Source: Trissonchulus latispiculum (lineage: Eukaryota; Nematoda; Enoplea; Enoplida; Ironidae). From it: DNA of 64,000 nucleotides. Under the pieces are notes generated by a model. The model was not told where the DNA came from and ran no database searches. It saw only the letters and a list, made by a program, of their open reading frames with translations. The position numbers and the translations under genes are program-made. Where the stretch lies: contig JASAND010030736.1 of NCBI GenBank assembly GCA_030248195.1, positions 1 through 64,000 of the forward strand, read 5' to 3'. Below are positions 1 through 9,121 of this stretch, piece by piece. Every line of letters begins with the position of its first letter. Within the stretch, counting starts at the first letter, position 1.

Positions 1-740
1 ATGTTGTCAAAAAATTTGTTAGTTATACTAGTTACTTTGTTTGAAAAAAGAGATGCCGAATACCTGGACAGGTTTCTCAAACTAGATATTATTCAGATAA
101 AAATTATCAGGATAATCTAGTCCATAACGATGAGTTAAAACTAAATATCTGCATAAATCAAATTCCACCCGTCCACCAAATAAACAACTAAGGTTTGCAC
201 CAGCCAGTGCAACAAATTGTTAGGCAAAAATTGACATCTAAAAAACAAGCAAGCACCAACCAGGCACAATTTCTTCAGTCACGGCAGCTCCACCAATGAC
301 ATGTCGCCGTTCCAATACACATACTCTCAAACCATTGCGAGCCAAATAACAAGCCTATAAACAGTGTAAAGGACAAGGTTTAACCTCCAGCGAGATTTCC
401 CCACCATTGTCAAGTATACGACGCCCAATCGCTTTCACTTCGCCCCCAGCCCTAACTTTTAATCCTTTGACCAATAATTTCAGAATTTAACGTGGTAGCA
501 TGCGGGAGGCTAATGAATTAAAAAATATAATTTCACATATTTGTAAAATTTATAATGTTGTTGGTAATGAAGGAAGCAAGGGAATCAAAACAATTTTGTG
601 TCCCCGATTTTTGCAATTTTTGCAATTTTGCATGAATGAGTTTTCAGGACAGCACAAATCCGAATCCGCTTTTCGATCCGATTTCGATTTCGTTAGCTCA
701 GCATAAGCTTAATTATGCTTCCAATTTAGGTTACACCAAC

Positions 741-1087
741 AGTACATAATAACTAAGAGTGTGACAAGCGTCAAACTCTTAGTTATTAGGCTTGTGGACA
801 TGATCTGCACGATAACGGCTGACCCCCCCCCCACAAATTAGACCCATCACTTCAAAGAAATTCGAACGCTATGCCTACGTTCTAAAGCTCGAAAACACAA
901 CTACTCAGTTGGTTCAATGTGCGTCTGTTGCGAGCTTCAGCACACAAGCATAGCGTGCGAATTTGTATGAAGTGATGGGTGGGTCTAATTTGTGGGGGGG
1001 GGGGTCAGCCGTTAGCGTGCATATCATGTCCCCAAGCCTAATAGCTAAGAGCTTGACGCTTGTCGCACTCTTAGTTATTATGTACTC
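741..1087. mobile_element. Palindromic C/G-run MITE, family P copy 1
   Basis: A near-perfect foldback. It begins AGTACATAATAACTAAGAG and ends with the complement TTATGTACTCT. Inside are GGCTGACCCCCCCCC and, inverted, GGGGGGGGGGTCAGCC. The same architecture recurs at 33745-34122, 43548-43820 and 51141-51560. It is inserted into an older repeat (about 360-1330) and has no counterpart in the right arm at the mirror position. The open frame on the minus strand here is a by-product of the palindrome. Confidence 0.75.
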
Positions 1088-1375
1088 TTGGTTATACTGA
1101 GCTAACGAAAAGCTGATTTTTGATCCACTTAACTCCCTCTTACCAACACAAAATCGTACAGTTAGACATTTTTTAAATTCAAAAATTTTAATTTTTTTAT
1201 TCAACAGCCCCAATTCAAAATTTTACAGTTCAAGTCAACAGCATAGCCTCGAAAGATGACTACAAAGGGGGAACTTGTCAATTCAGTCGTCCACCCTACA
1301 TCCACCCTGCAGAAGTAGAACCAACGAAGTTTACCCATTTCAGCAAATTACAGACAAAAACTGTAAAATAAATGG

Positions 1376-1895
1376 TTGCCGGGATGTAAAAACTTATCTT
1401 ATTTGGAAAGACTAGTGTTTCTTAAATTGGCGTCGCTCGAAGAACGCAGGATTATTAAGGATTTAGTTTTAGTATATAGAATATTGCACGGTTTGATTGA
1501 TCTTGATGCCTCTACGTTTTTTGAGTTGAACTTGTATGATGGTACAAGAGGACATCCGTGGAAACTAACCGTTAAAAGGAGTAATTTGGATATACGCAAA
1601 TACTTTTTTGCAAATCGTATAGTTCCCATTTGGAATGCGCTGGACTTACAAGTAGTCGCAGCAGAGTCGTTAAGTTTATTTAAAAACCGCCTTGCTCATG
1701 TCTCGCTTCTTAAATTCACTAAGGGCAGGGGATTAGTGGCTGGTTAACCGGCCCACCCCGCTCTTTTCCACCTATTGAAATAAAGTCCTTCTATGTTTTG
1801 TATTGATAAGCTATTTACCTTTTACTGTTTACATAGAACTGTTCAATCTATATGGTGTTGATTGGATGGAATAAATTAATTAACTAACTAACTAA
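1376..1895 (+). mobile_element. 3' end of a non-LTR retrotransposon
   Basis: The open frame at 1376-1747 encodes the C-terminal tail found after the reverse transcriptase in Jockey/CR1-like LINEs. It has RRIIKDLVLVYRILHG, then RGHPWKL, then DIRKYFFANRIVPIWNALD. The same tail, more complete, occurs at 49431-49817 (DIRKYFFTNRIVNSWNSLP). The copy is heavily 5'-truncated and ends in a simple AACTAACT-type tail, as expected for target-primed insertion. It interrupts intron sequence that is continuous in the right arm near 16200-16230, so it inserted after the arms separated, or on one haplotype only. Confidence 0.85.
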
Positions 1896-1948
1896 ATTTT
1901 TGATCTGGCATGCATTAAATGTTAAATTAATTGTCAAAAGTACATTTA

Positions 1949-2117
1949 AGGTGCAATCATAGTTCCAGAGCAAGCAGACGCGCGTCGACGCGCGTACGTA
2001 AGCGTCTGCATGCGTACGTGAGCATGAATATGCAATTTGTAAATTGGTTCAAACGGCATGTTTCAATCTGAGGCGTCGACGCGCGTCTCTCTGTGTTCGC
2101 GACTATGAACGCACCTT
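1949..2117. mobile_element. Short foldback MITE private to left arm
   Basis: The stretch starts AGGTGCAATCATAG and ends CTATGAACGCACCT, giving terminal inverted repeats of about 14-16 bp. The interior is rich in GCGTCGACGCGCGT palindromes. The right arm lacks it: flanking sequence is continuous there around 16140-16170. Confidence 0.6.
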
Positions 2118-2982
2118 TATATACTTTTTCATTAGAAAACAACAGTCGACAAAACAGGCAACAAATCACAAAAACGTACCGAAACCAGACCATTATGGCC
2201 TAGAAAAGAAAAGGACATACATTGAAAATTCTGGAAGTCGGACAAACTGTATCCAAGAGCATTATAAGCAAATATTTAGGTCCCTATTATTATGAATGGA
2301 ATGCTAGGTAAAGGCATTTTATAGAGAATTTCATTCACGACACCAGGAAAAGTCCGGTAATAGGTCAAAAAACCTATGCCAGGACAGAGAACTAGGTCTT
2401 ACAAACAACGTAAGTATGGGAGGAGCAGGTTGTCAGAACAAGAGTATTAGGTTAAAGGTGGCAACAGTTCACTTTGGTAGTATAGGCGTTCACAAAATAC
2501 AAACAGTTCCGCCTGAAAAGGTTCAGATCGTTTAAACACTAAGGCCAAAAATGACATTTTTGCGAGCGGAGTGAAGCGTGACGTACACGGAAAACATAAA
2601 AGGATCTACCTGACCTTTGTTATACACTCTCATAAGCACTGTACAATTTCATTGTTTATCCTTACCTCCTCCCACAATCAAGGCATCATAGGATGGTTTA
2701 AATTTCTTCGACAACGTCTGGTACCCACGACAGGCGTAATTCAAGTTGGGCATTACGAGATAAAACTAAAATAGTTACACATTTCAAATTTCTAATCACT
2801 GAAAGAGATCAGCTGCTCAGATTTGCTGATCTCCTGAAACGTGACTACCAAGAGTTAAACAAGAGAGCGTACAACAAATCTCAGCTAATGAGTAAAGCAA
2901 AGCATTCTTACGACTGCTTATGTAGCGGAATATTCTGGCCATTCAACAAGCTGACTACCAAAGCAATGGGTTGGAAATCTTT

Positions 2983-3545
2983 CGGATCTTTTGCGCTATC
3001 CCCCTCCAAGCCTTAACTTTTTTTGACCAATAACGCTGAAATTTTGCATGCACTGGAGGCTGACGAATTCAAAACGTTTAAAATTTAAAAAAAATTTTAA
3101 AGATTTGAAATTTTGGTTTGGAAAGGGGGAATCAAGGGGAACCAAAAAGGTTTTGAAAAACATTTTGCTGAAAACTTGCATACAGGGGTTTTCAGGGGCG
3201 CTGAGCACGAATCTGAAATCCATTTTTCGATTCAGCTATTCGTTAGTTCAGTATAAGCTAAAGATGTAAGCATAACATGTAAACTTATACTGAGCTAACG
3301 AAAAGCTGAATCGAAAAACGGATTTCAGATTGTTGCTCAGTGCTCTTGAAAACCCGTAAGCAATTTTTTCAAAGTTTTCGGTTCCCCTTGGCCCCCTCAT
3401 ACCAGACTAAAATTTAAAATTTTAAAAATGTTTTAAAATTTTTGAATATTTGAATACGTCAGCCTCCAAGCACCCATACAAAATTTAAAACTTATTGGTC
3501 AAAACAAATCAAAAGTTAGGGCTGGGGGGGGAGCGCAAAAGATCC
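2983..3545. repeat. Local foldback element (left arm)
   Basis: About 560 bp that fold on themselves. GGATCTTTTGCGC at the left end pairs with GCGCAAAAGATCC at the right end, and the centre pairs TTCGTTAGTTCAGTATAAG with its complement around 3237-3300. A mirror copy lies at 14221-14784. Related half-elements lie at about 400-720 and 16300-16400 (TTGGTCAAAG, AGGGCTGGGGG). No coding potential beyond palindromic shadows. Confidence 0.75.
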
Positions 3546-5054
3546 AAATTTTTGATTCTGAGTGACAGAGGAGGGCTAAACTGATCATTTTTGCTTCGAC
3601 TCTCCTCAATGCAGATTCTTTCGCAATTAAGCACTAGATTTCGCAACTTAGAAATTAGAATAATAAAGGCAGCCAGCCCTAACCTTCTCTAGCCAAGGGG
3701 TTAGATTGTCGCCAAAGTCTAGGATCTTCCGGTTAGTTAGCGAAAATATTAGCGACTGTATGATACCAACCACCGGACTACGCCATAACAAGACCAGGAA
3801 TTTTTCTGATTTTTCCATGCTCAGTCATGGCTTTTAAACCCACAATTTTGGAAACAGAAGCAATGGTAACTGAACTGCGCTAAACTGAACCGTTAGTTGA
3901 GAGAAATTTACTCAAATCAATCTACTCAGAGGGTCGCTGTTTTAGGATTACAACAATTGCCCATTCAGAAACGTTCATGTGCAATTCTTTCCATAATAAC
4001 GGAATATTCTTGACTTCAAAGCTTAACTGGCCAGGATAAGCTGACAAACTCCCGTTAGAAAATGATCCAGTTTTCATGGAAATGAACTGGTAAATAGTGG
4101 GCTTTTTGATGCAAATCTGAAATCTGCTTGTCGGCATGACGCTTCCTAAGAAAATATTGTCGCTATTTGGCCGATTTCTGACTATTACCGATTTTCCTCA
4201 CATCCACATATTTTGTTCTCTCCATAGATTCCCGAAAACAAGACACGAGTGTTTTGTGTAATACTGCCTCTACTGCTTCGTGAATATTTTAATTTTTTTT
4301 CTGTTTTTTCGGCAAAAGCTACCGAAATGACTCAATCATACTTGCCCTCTGCGCATTACACTTGACAGCTACTGACGTCCATTCATGTCCCATTCAAAAG
4401 AACCGACGAAGAGTATCAAAATTTGAACAAGTTGGCCCCAAAAGGGGCAATATTCCTTCATCGACCTTAATAATTTCTGTTGAAAACACTCACAAATTTG
4501 CTTCAACGTAATGCATATTGCTTATGCTTTGCTATTCTATTCTAAGCATAAATCAGCATTATCAGCATGAGTTATATTCAGTTTGCCGCTTATCTTTAGC
4601 ATTGCCTTTCCTTGGCCGTTGAGCAGACCAGTAAGCTCAACTTCAAAGATTCATCTATGTCTATGTAGCCTATGTGCAGCTCCAAAACTACACTTCCGCA
4701 CACAAAAATTAGCAACGGTTTAGATTGCTGACAGTTCATAACTGTGATACGACTCTAAACTCCGTCGCTTATATAACCGCAAACCTAATCTGCATAAACG
4801 AACTTCCGCAAAAAAGTGCCCTATACTAGCCCTGTGTTGAAGATAGGATCTCGATGTGGAGAACTGAGAAAATAATGCTAAACATAGATAGAATTCGTTT
4901 TATTAATTCTGCTCCAGCAGGAATAAAAAAACAAATAGAAAGTTAGTCACAAAAAAGCTCCAAGCTGGGCAAACAAGACCAGCATCAGTTCGTATCATTC
5001 GAAAGGCTTAACAGGACAGCATACGTTATACTGCGATTTGCTGAATTAAATTCT
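3546..5054. other. Intergenic stretch, left arm
   Basis: This lies between the inverted RPSA and PYROXD2 copies. I see no recognisable exon. It matches 12710-14220 almost base for base, which makes it one of the best conserved parts of the two arms. The only open frame of note is the 71-codon one listed separately. Confidence 0.5.
3922..4137 (-). CDS. Hypothetical 71-residue ORF, left-arm copy
   Basis: The ORF encodes the same 71 residues as 13628-13843 in the other arm. It has no recognisable domain, signal peptide or membrane segment. Identity between the arms probably reflects overall arm identity here, not coding constraint. I treat it as an open frame of unknown status between RPSA and PYROXD2. 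Confidence 0.15.
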   Translation of the reverse strand: MPTSRFQICIKKPTIYQFISMKTGSFSNGSLSAYPGQLSFEVKNIPLLWKELHMNVSEWAIVVILKQRPSE

Positions 5055-5062
5055 GGGAATAG

Positions 5063-5233
5063 CCAGGGGCGTATTCAGGATTTTGAAAAGGAGGGGTTTT
5101 AAACTAAAATTTACTTAAAAGGAGGGGTTTTCGAGAACAATTTGCACTTTTTGTAATGGGAGTATTGATAAAAAAGTTAACTCAAAAGGAGGGGGGTCTC
5201 AACCCCCAAAACGCTCCCCCTGGATACGCCCAT
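5063..5233. mobile_element. hAT-type MITE with 8-bp target duplication
   Basis: The element has CAGGGGCGTATTCAGG near its left end and the complement CCTGGATACGCCC at the right. Both sides carry the direct repeat GGGAATAG (5055-5062 and 5234-5241), an 8-bp target duplication as made by hAT transposases. The interior holds two copies of AAAAGGAGGGGTTTT. The mirror copy is at 12531-12697, so insertion preceded the arm duplication. Confidence 0.8.
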
Positions 5234-6041
5234 GGGAATAGCAATTTAGAAATCCTGCAACACTGGAAAACTGAACCACCACCACTTTTCAGCAGTTTTC
5301 AAGCTTACTACTTTATTCACCATTTCTCAAGTTTAGCAGTCAGAACACCGTCTTGAAAAAATTAATGACCTAATTCAAAAGTATAATTCGAATAAAACAC
5401 AGCATGTCTGATCCCGATACTAAATCAGCTAACAAGCATTTCCCCTTCGAGATTTTTTGCGCCAGACAAAAATTGAAACTTTTAAATTTCCTATGCTCAA
5501 CACGATCGAATGTTTTTTTTCGTTAAATGATACCAATCGGACAACAAAATTCGTGAAATCGGAGATGGTCGTAACATTGACCCATTAATTCAGCATACTG
5601 GTACAACAGTCCAACCCAGGCTGCCGCACCACTCCAATCTCCTTCTAGTGTCCAGATTTAAAGAATTAAACCGCAGCTACTGCGGCAGTGATTGGGTATG
5701 GGCTCTACAAGACCCGCTAGCCATACTGGTGTTTATTCAGAACCATAGAGTAAATGGGAACGCTACGACACATAAACACAGTCATACTATGGGATATTAT
5801 TAAATAATTAAATTCCAGAAATGGTCTACTGAATTTACAAATTTTGTTTAGTAAAGCATTGCTTCAGCCCTCCAACATCAAAGACTTACTCTCATTCAGT
5901 TCAAACACTACAAACTCACCATCAATTTTACTCAACCAAACAACAGTAAATAATAAACTCAACAACAAACGGTACTTAATCTATCAATAACAACACAGAG
6001 AGGATCGCATTATTTTCCCACAGTTCCATGTGAATCACTTC

Positions 6042-8558
6042 TTAGTGCCAATCTGTTCGTAGTGTGCGCCTCCCCATTCACCGATTCCGCTCCGGTTTCC
6101 GGAGCGGCAGGGCTCCTCCAGAAGTCGCGTTCCACCAGCTGAGCTACCCTGGATGTCTCCTCCCCAGTCCAGAACTCCCGGCCGGGCACCCGATCTCGAA
6201 TGACGGGGCAGCGTCTCCATCCTGCCATCCGGAACCACTGGCTGAGTAGTTTCCAAAACAATCCAGATTCAGTAAAACAATACAGTAATTCCAGCCATAC
6301 ATGTCAGGAAATAATACTAATATCGAAGTCAAAGAATACTCTTTTACATCGGAAAATTCCAAACTACACTTTTCCTTTAAAATTATGAACTCTTTATTTG
6401 AACATTTCTCCAGACAAATTCTCACCTTCAAGTTTCATCAATGCACCCAAAAGCCCATAGGGATGTCGTACAAAAGTTACAGTACGGGATTCGCCGAATC
6501 AAAACATTCAGCTGCGAAGCTGCCTGCTGGACACCGGGTTGCTTCATGACACAGCAGTGAGTATGCTCCCCATTTCTCAACAGTGGAGGAAAATAATATT
6601 ACTTAGTTATTCTGAAAACTCAAAAACAAATTTAGCTACCCGTCCCCACTCCTCATCCGTGTATCTCCGTTCTTTTCAGGGGCCTTCTCGACTGTTCTTC
6701 CTTCAACTTCCCCAGGATCTGGATAGAAGTATAGATCGACCATAGATTCTTCCGTCCAGAATGAACTTTGTCATCTGTCGATCATTCCCGACTTGTACGA
6801 CCCTAAAATACACAGGGTACTGTTACAAAAAGAGATGAAAACACCAGAAACCGAAGGCAGTTTCTATTCCTCTACAATAAATAGTTGCCTATTGACAAAC
6901 ATTATCTCCAACTTATATAGGTAAGTTATAGTTCTAAGAACGTCCAAAAAGGATACTGACTCAAAACATAATAACAAAGCAAGATTCCAAGCAGTAAAAA
7001 TAGAAAATCTATCTCATGGTTAATTGTTGCAATTATAAAGTTAAATATGATAATATTCCAAGCCAAATAAAATGCTTTCAATTTGGCAGCAACGATACAC
7101 CATTTCAAAGGGACTTTGCAGCGCTGGCCAATGTCGATATTTTCAGGTGATGACAGACAGAGGTAAATGCAGTACAAACAACACGTAACTGACTTTCAAA
7201 TTGCCTGTCCTACATTTCCCCTTGCTATTAGGCAAAACAAATAGACAGATACTCCATGTATTAAAGAAGTACGTCTGCACGTACCCGAATAGTCAACACT
7301 TCCCGAGCCAGCATCCACCGTGAGACCCAGGTGCGAGCTCCCTTATTGTTGCACGGGATCGCAACGTCGATCAGCTTCGACGGACTGTCCGTGTTACAGA
7401 AGGCGATGACGGGGATGTTGACACAGGATCCTCAGTCGCCAGCTTGATGATCATCCTAGCATCAGTGACCACAAAGACGCGGCTCACTAAAGGCCGATTG
7501 AATCTGATTGGCGAATGTACTGAGACGAGAGAGTGAAGCAATCAGCCAATACAGCCGCAGCAACAGTACAAGCATAACAAACAGTTTGTTGGAATTGGCA
7601 GCGCATTTTTGGTAGTTTCAAAATTCTAAAAAATGCCACCAAGTACTGCATATTACGGTAATCTCACGGAAAGAGGCCAGTTGAGAAGTTATAATTGAGA
7701 AATATCGCCAATAATGCGATTTTCGCCAAAGTTGAATAAAGTCCAAACAGATTGGCGAAAAGCATGTAAAAACCTTTTTCCTGAATAATTTCATACTTTT
7801 TCGCCAATTTGTGAAAAGTCCGGACTGACTGGGCAAATTTATTCTTCCAGTCAGTCCGACTTTTCGCCAATATGGCCAAAAAGTATGAAATATTCAGGAA
7901 AAGGTTTTTACAATGGCTTTTCGCCAATTCTGCTTGGACTTTATCTTCAACTTTGGCGAAAATCACCAATGTTGGCGATATTTCTCCAATTTTTAAAAAC
8001 TTCTCCAACTGGCACTCTTTCCGTGAAATGTACCGTACTTACCAATCTCTCTCCGCATATCACTTGCCAATCACTTCATCCTCAAAAACAACAGATTGCT
8101 GGCCTTTTTTCTGCTTACCTTATGGGGTTCTCCCCATCGACGAGGGCATATTTTTTGAAGAAATATTTAAACGTTATGTGTTTGGTGTAAAAAACTCTAA
8201 ACTATTAGCAATTTTAGTGTGCTTAAAAGCGAAAATAAAGAAAACTTCCCAAAAAACCTCAAGGAAGCTGAGCAATTTTGGAAAATTTACGTATGGTAGA
8301 AATGGCTAATTTTGCAAATTTTCTGGGTCAAGGGGGGGACCTTCCACTGCGAGGGAGGTCGTCCCTTTCCCTTGGATTCCCTCCCCAGTAATAGTTTGCC
8401 AGTGGCATGTCCAGTCCTACCAGGAGTAACCGGCCAGCGATGGCCGTGGCTCCAGTGTGTGCCGCAAATTTCAGCACGGCTCGTTGTCCCTGCTGACGTG
8501 CAGAGATAACACAGACGTCGGTTGGATTTTAATGGCAGAATACCCGTGCACGGACAAG
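6042..8558 (-). pseudogene. RPSA: Broken inverted copy of RPSA (3' exons)
   Basis: The minus strand carries segments mirroring all four right-arm RPSA exons: about 8421-8558, 7290-7521, 6645-6805 and 6042-6258. Reading frames are repeatedly broken. The exon near 8540 has lost bases after its acceptor, the 7290-7521 block has several one-base indels (often in homopolymers), and the last exon shifts frame twice. The stop (TAA in place of TAG) lies at 6044-6042. The 5' exons are absent, because the palindrome axis intervenes. It is either a pseudogene or a poorly corrected stretch of sequence. Confidence 0.85.
7650..8041. mobile_element. Foldback MITE in RPSA intron (left copy)
   Basis: About 390 bp form one long hairpin. 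TCACGGAAAGAG at the left pairs with CTCTTTCCGTGA at the right. The stem is full of TTGGCGAAAA / TTTTCGCCAA motifs, and the centre is the TCAGTCCGGAC palindrome. Its mirror is 9658-10062. Confidence 0.75.
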
Positions 8559-8782
8559 CTAAAACACAATTATAAATCCACTTACCAAAAGAGTGCATTA
8601 TTAGGAATATATCGTTTGAATGCAAACCAAAATGTACTTGATTATTAGACAATTTTGCACATCCATCCCTCCAAGCATTTACAAGAACCAAAAATGCTCC
8701 TTCGTCGCATGTAAAATACATATGAGTACTCTCAGGCAGGTTGTACAAACACGGAAACTAGCCTGTAAAATGCATATGAGTG

Positions 8783-8886
8783 GCGTTGAGGTTGTAAATT
8801 AAGGAAAACAAGTTGCAACGGCTTAACATATGAGCCTGTCCTACAACGAGGCTCATATTGGCGTATGCCATAATATAATTTGTATA
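8783..8886. other. Palindrome axis
   Basis: The two arms meet here. On the left side runs CATATGAGCCTGTCC and on the right GAGGCTCATATTG, an imperfect hairpin with a loop of roughly ten bases. Outward from it the arms differ for about 50 bp and then match strongly from TGCATTTTACAGGCTAG / CTAGCCTGTAAAATGCA. No gene is seen across the axis. Confidence 0.7.
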
Positions 8887-9121
8887 ATATGCATTTTACA
8901 GGCTAGTTTCCGTGTTTGTACAACCTGCCTGAGAGTACTCATATGTATTTTACATGCGACGAAGGAGCATTTTTGGTTCTTGTAAATGCTTGGAGGGATG
9001 GATGTGCAAAATTGTCTGCTAATCAAATCAAACTACATTTTGGTTTGCATTCAAACGATCGTATTCCTTCATATATGCACTCTTTTGCGTAAAGTGAGAT
9101 TCTGACTAATTCGTGTTTTAG

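Larger units (their letters stand above)
261..2753 (-). pseudogene. PYROXD2: Inverted partial copy of PYROXD2 (exons 1-3)
   Basis: Three minus-strand segments mirror the first three exons of the right-arm gene: about 2668-2753 (start codon at 2753-2751 and the dinucleotide-binding glycines), a 20-nt microexon at 2180-2199, and 261-354 (the conserved [18 protein letters not shown] stretch). The three are open and keep splice-like flanks. One change makes the first glycine motif IVGGG instead of IVGAG. The intron between exons 2 and 3 has gained a retrotransposon fragment and other insertions. The rest of the gene would lie left of position 1, so it is unknown whether this copy is a full gene, a truncated duplicate or the other haplotype. 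Confidence 0.8.
1..8843. repeat. Left arm of giant inverted repeat
   Basis: The reverse complement of this stretch matches the right arm collinearly. Bases 1-60 mirror 16760-16821, the exon at 261-354 mirrors 16466-16559, the ORF at 3922-4137 mirrors 13628-13843, and 8700-8780 mirrors 8890-8960. The arm continues past the window edge. It contains minus-strand copies of part of PYROXD2 and the 3' part of RPSA. It carries private insertions near 577-1330, 1370-1895 and 1949-2117. Similarity is very high around 3900-4300 and much lower, with many one-base indels, between 6000 and 8600. Confidence 0.95.
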
